DNA of 7,109 nt. Source: Acidobacteriota bacterium. Lineage in GTDB: Bacteria; Acidobacteriota; Terriglobia; Acidiferrales; UBA7541. The translations under genes and the position numbers were made by a program. Below the pieces are notes generated by a model. It saw nothing but the letters and a program-made list of their open reading frames with translations. It had not been told where the DNA came from and ran no database searches. The stretch covers positions 1-7,109 of the forward strand of contig QHYO01000597.1 in assembly GCA_003224135.1 (NCBI GenBank). The letters are read 5' to 3'. Of the stretch, positions 6,285 through 7,109 are shown piece after piece (within the stretch, counting starts at the first letter, position 1; every line of letters begins with the position of its first letter).

Positions 6285-7109
6285 TTGATTCCACGCTATA
6301 CCCGCGAAGAAATGGGCCGCGTCTGGAGCGACGCTAACAAATACTCCAAGTGGCTCGAAGTCGAGCTGGCTGCCACGGAAACGCTCGCGGAATCGGGCGA
6401 AGTTCCGAAGCAAGCCGCTGCCACAATTCGCGCCCGCGCCAAAGTCGACGCCGCGCGCATCAACGAATTGGAAACGCGCGTAAAACACGACGTCATCGCA
6501 TTCACCATGAACGTGGGCGAATCCATCGGCGATCCCGCAGCTGCGCGCTGGCTGCACTATGGAATGACTTCAAACGACGTAGTGGACACCGCGCAGGCGC
6601 TGCTGGTTCGCGATGCATCACGCTTGATTGAAGCGGCGCTTGTGAAATTCGGTGATGTGCTGGCGCGCCGCGCGCAGGAATTTCGCCACACGCCGCAAAT
6701 TGGCCGCACTCACGGAATTCACGCCGAGCCGATCACCTTCGGCCTGAAAATTGCCAACTGGTACGCGGAAAATCAGCGCAACATCGAACGATTTGAAGAC
6801 GCCGCGGCGCAAATGCGTGTTGGAAAGATTTCTGGTGCGGTCGGCAACGCTTCGCACCTGGGTCCAGAAATTGAAGAGCGTATCTGCCAGCGCCTCGGCC
6901 TGAATGTTGCGCCCGTTGCCTCGCAAGTGATTCAACGCGACCGCCACGCGCACTATGTCAGCACGCTTGCGCTGATCGCCGCGACGCTTGAAAAAATCGC
7001 CATCGAAATTCGGCACTTGCAACGCACAGAAGTGCGTGAAGCGGAAGAGCCGTTTGGCGGCGAACAGCGCGGCAGCTCCGCGATGCCGCACAAACGCAAT
7101 CCCGTAACC
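6285..7109 (+). CDS. purB: Adenylosuccinate lyase, N-terminal 275 codons (runs off right edge)
   Basis: A cytoplasmic enzyme of purine synthesis. It removes fumarate from SAICAR (giving AICAR) and from adenylosuccinate (giving AMP). From the TTG at 6285 the protein reads MIPRYTREEMGRVWSDANKY, which closely matches PurB N-termini such as the Bacillus subtilis type (MIERYSRPEMSAIW). Family motifs follow in order: HDVIAFTMNVGE (about 68-79), HYGMTSNDVVDTA (about 90-102, substrate-binding loop), GRTHGIHAEPITFG (about 144-157, with the conserved active-site histidine), QRDRHAHY (about 219-226), and the fumarase/lyase superfamily signature GSSAMPHKRNP (about 264-274) with the catalytic serine loop. 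The window ends just after this signature; full-length enzymes have about 430-450 residues. An in-frame ATG at 6249 would add 12 residues (MRYHGLLRKGIR), but these do not resemble the family, and the Shine-Dalgarno favours TTG. It is divergent from padR with 133 bp between the two starts. No other purine gene is visible. Confidence 0.95.
   Translation, partial: MIPRYTREEMGRVWSDANKYSKWLEVELAATETLAESGEVPKQAAATIRARAKVDAARINELETRVKHDVIAFTMNVGESIGDPAAARWLHYGMTSNDVVDTAQALLVRDASRLIEAALVKFGDVLARRAQEFRHTPQIGRTHGIHAEPITFGLKIANWYAENQRNIERFEDAAAQMRVGKISGAVGNASHLGPEIEERICQRLGLNVAPVASQVIQRDRHAHYVSTLALIAATLEKIAIEIRHLQRTEVREAEEPFGGEQRGSSAMPHKRNPVT

Noticed and set aside
6156..6557. Minus-strand frame of 133 codons reading from inside purB across the intergenic region
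   Set aside because: It is antisense to purB and runs through the divergent control region, with no recognisable domain or ribosome binding site.
6618..7091. Minus-strand frame of 157 codons at the right end
   Set aside because: It is antisense to purB, whose plus-strand frame carries all the adenylosuccinate lyase motifs through to the window edge.

Overview
The window looks like part of a chromosome from an Acidobacteriota bacterium (inference). It is moderately GC-rich. Its core is a PadR-type regulator followed by two very large MacB/FtsX-like permeases, each carrying two permease halves in one chain. That arrangement is the hallmark of the 'acidobacterial duplicated orphan permease' (ADOP) family and its dedicated PadR regulators.

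Layout, left to right: (1) 1-165, minus strand: the N-terminal 55 codons of an ECF-type RNA polymerase sigma factor, cut by the window edge. (2) 166-357: a short intergenic stretch with a weak hairpin that could end the permease operon. (3) 358-2997, minus: ADOP-type permease B, GTG start. (4) 2998-3032: 35-bp gap. (5) 3033-5792, minus: ADOP-type permease A. (6) 5789-6151, minus: PadR regulator, whose stop codon overlaps the start of permease A (ATGA). (7) 6152-6284: divergent control region with two inverted repeats and a consensus -35 element. (8) 6285-7109, plus: purB (adenylosuccinate lyase), TTG start, cut by the right edge.

Genes 6, 5 and 3 form one leftward operon: padR, permease A, permease B. 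The likely logic, by analogy with other PadR systems, is that the regulator represses its own operon through the two dyads upstream and is relieved by an unknown signal. No ABC ATPase gene is present in the window, so the permeases are 'orphans' here and would need an ATPase encoded elsewhere. The substrate cannot be read from the sequence. purB is a housekeeping purine gene that happens to be divergently placed. Both ends are ordinary chromosomal genes, and I see no mobile element, tRNA, rRNA or CRISPR array.

I do not see a clearly new system. The most useful non-obvious points are the paired dyads between padR and purB, the very strong local DNA conservation between the two permease N-termini, and the partial sigma factor and purB, both of which are easily missed because they run off the window.
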